Source: an uncultured bacterium (GTDB lineage: Bacteria > Pseudomonadota > Alphaproteobacteria > SP197). Taken from it: a DNA stretch of 6,037 nucleotides. Both the position numbers and the translations under genes were made by a program. Under the pieces are notes generated by a model. It did not search any database. It was not told where the DNA came from and was given only the letters and a program-made list of their open reading frames with translations. Below, piece by piece: positions 5,703 through 6,037 of the stretch (the stretch's first letter is position 1; the number at the start of each line of letters is the position of its first letter). The stretch covers positions 1 to 6,037 of the forward strand of contig CALLQH010000233.1 in assembly GCA_938014945.1 (NCBI GenBank), in the 5' to 3' direction.

Positions 5703-6037
5703 TCAGCCCTTCACGAAATCCAGCAGATCGGCATTCAGGCGGTCGGCGTCGGTGGCCGGCAGGGCGTGGCTGCTCCCCTTGTAGACGATCAGCTTGCCGT
5801 GTTTGAGGAAGGTGATCGTCCGGTGCGCCGAGGCGTCGATCGGCACGATCTGGTCGTCGTCGCCATGGACCACCAGCACGGGCACGTCGATGGTCTTCAG
5901 GTCCTGCGTGAAATCGGTCTCCGAGAAGGCCTTGATGCAGTCGAGCTGGCCCTTCAGTCCGCCCATCATGCCCTGCAGCCAGAAGCTGTCGATCATGCCC
6001 TGGGAGGGCGTGGCGCCCTCGCGGTTGAAGCCGAAGA
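5703..6037 (-). CDS. Alpha/beta hydrolase, non-heme chloroperoxidase/esterase group, C-terminal part (5' end outside window)
   Basis: The last 110 residues of a cytoplasmic alpha/beta-fold hydrolase; the frame stays open to the window edge and the family is about 275 residues long, so roughly 60% is missing, including the nucleophile elbow GxSxG. Visible and typical of cofactor-free chloroperoxidases and related arylesterases are FGFNREGATPSQGMIDSFW, CIKAFSETDFTQDLK and VPVLVVHGDDDQIVPI, the last holding the catalytic Asp. The catalytic His is in YKGSSHALPATDADRLN. Such proteins hydrolyse carboxylic esters and can produce peracids, which explains the in vitro halogenation behind the name; true halogenation in the cell is unlikely. 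Followed by a strong hairpin and then, after 100 bases, the isomerase gene in the same direction, so it may be the upstream member of the same unit or the end of a separate one. Confidence 0.88.
   Translation of the reverse strand, partial: FGFNREGATPSQGMIDSFWLQGMMGGLKGQLDCIKAFSETDFTQDLKTIDVPVLVVHGDDDQIVPIDASAHRTITFLKHGKLIVYKGSSHALPATDADRLNADLLDFVKG

Noticed and set aside
1..6037. Possible new defence system, mobile element, CRISPR array or selfish element
   Set aside because: All seven genes fall in ordinary metabolic or transport families. There are no direct-repeat arrays, transposase or integrase motifs or tRNA genes, and no marked compositional break beyond the short gap at 5088-5206.

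Overview
The window is GC-rich (roughly two thirds G+C), densely coded chromosomal DNA of alphaproteobacterial character, possibly Rhodospirillales-like. That placement rests on protein style and base composition only, as no phylogenetic marker is present. It holds seven protein genes, two of them cut by the window edges. I see no tRNA or rRNA gene, no insertion sequence or phage gene, no CRISPR array and no toxin-antitoxin pair.

Left part (1-2115): the C-terminal two thirds of a UbiH/COQ6-type flavoprotein hydroxylase (ubiquinone ring hydroxylation) reads rightward. It meets, 9 bases on, a leftward 12-helix transporter of the UMF1/Atg22-like branch of the major facilitator superfamily. The 163-base gap 2116-2278 is a divergent promoter region between that transporter and a rightward Old Yellow Enzyme (OYE) of the YqjM type (2279-3376), an FMN-dependent ene-reductase.

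Right part (3392-6037): four leftward genes follow one another with gaps of 100, 119 and 55 bases. In transcription order they are an alpha/beta hydrolase of the non-heme chloroperoxidase group (N-terminus outside the window), a 5-carboxymethyl-2-hydroxymuconate isomerase-like small tautomerase, a gamma-butyrobetaine-hydroxylase-like 2-oxoglutarate/Fe(II) dioxygenase that starts at TTG, and a divergent cupin of the ureidoglycolate lyase family. This could be one catabolic transcription unit for an unidentified small molecule, but no complete pathway can be read from it and the 100 and 119 base gaps leave room for internal promoters. The last gene converges with the OYE gene, and a near-perfect hairpin covers both stop codons.

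Nothing here amounts to a clear new system. The points worth a second look are missing family-typical residues in three enzymes (the Zn-ligand cysteines of the dioxygenase, the C-terminal arginine of the OYE, the signature around MERHP in the ureidoglycolate lyase-like protein), the odd gene combination on the right, and three intergenic hairpins.
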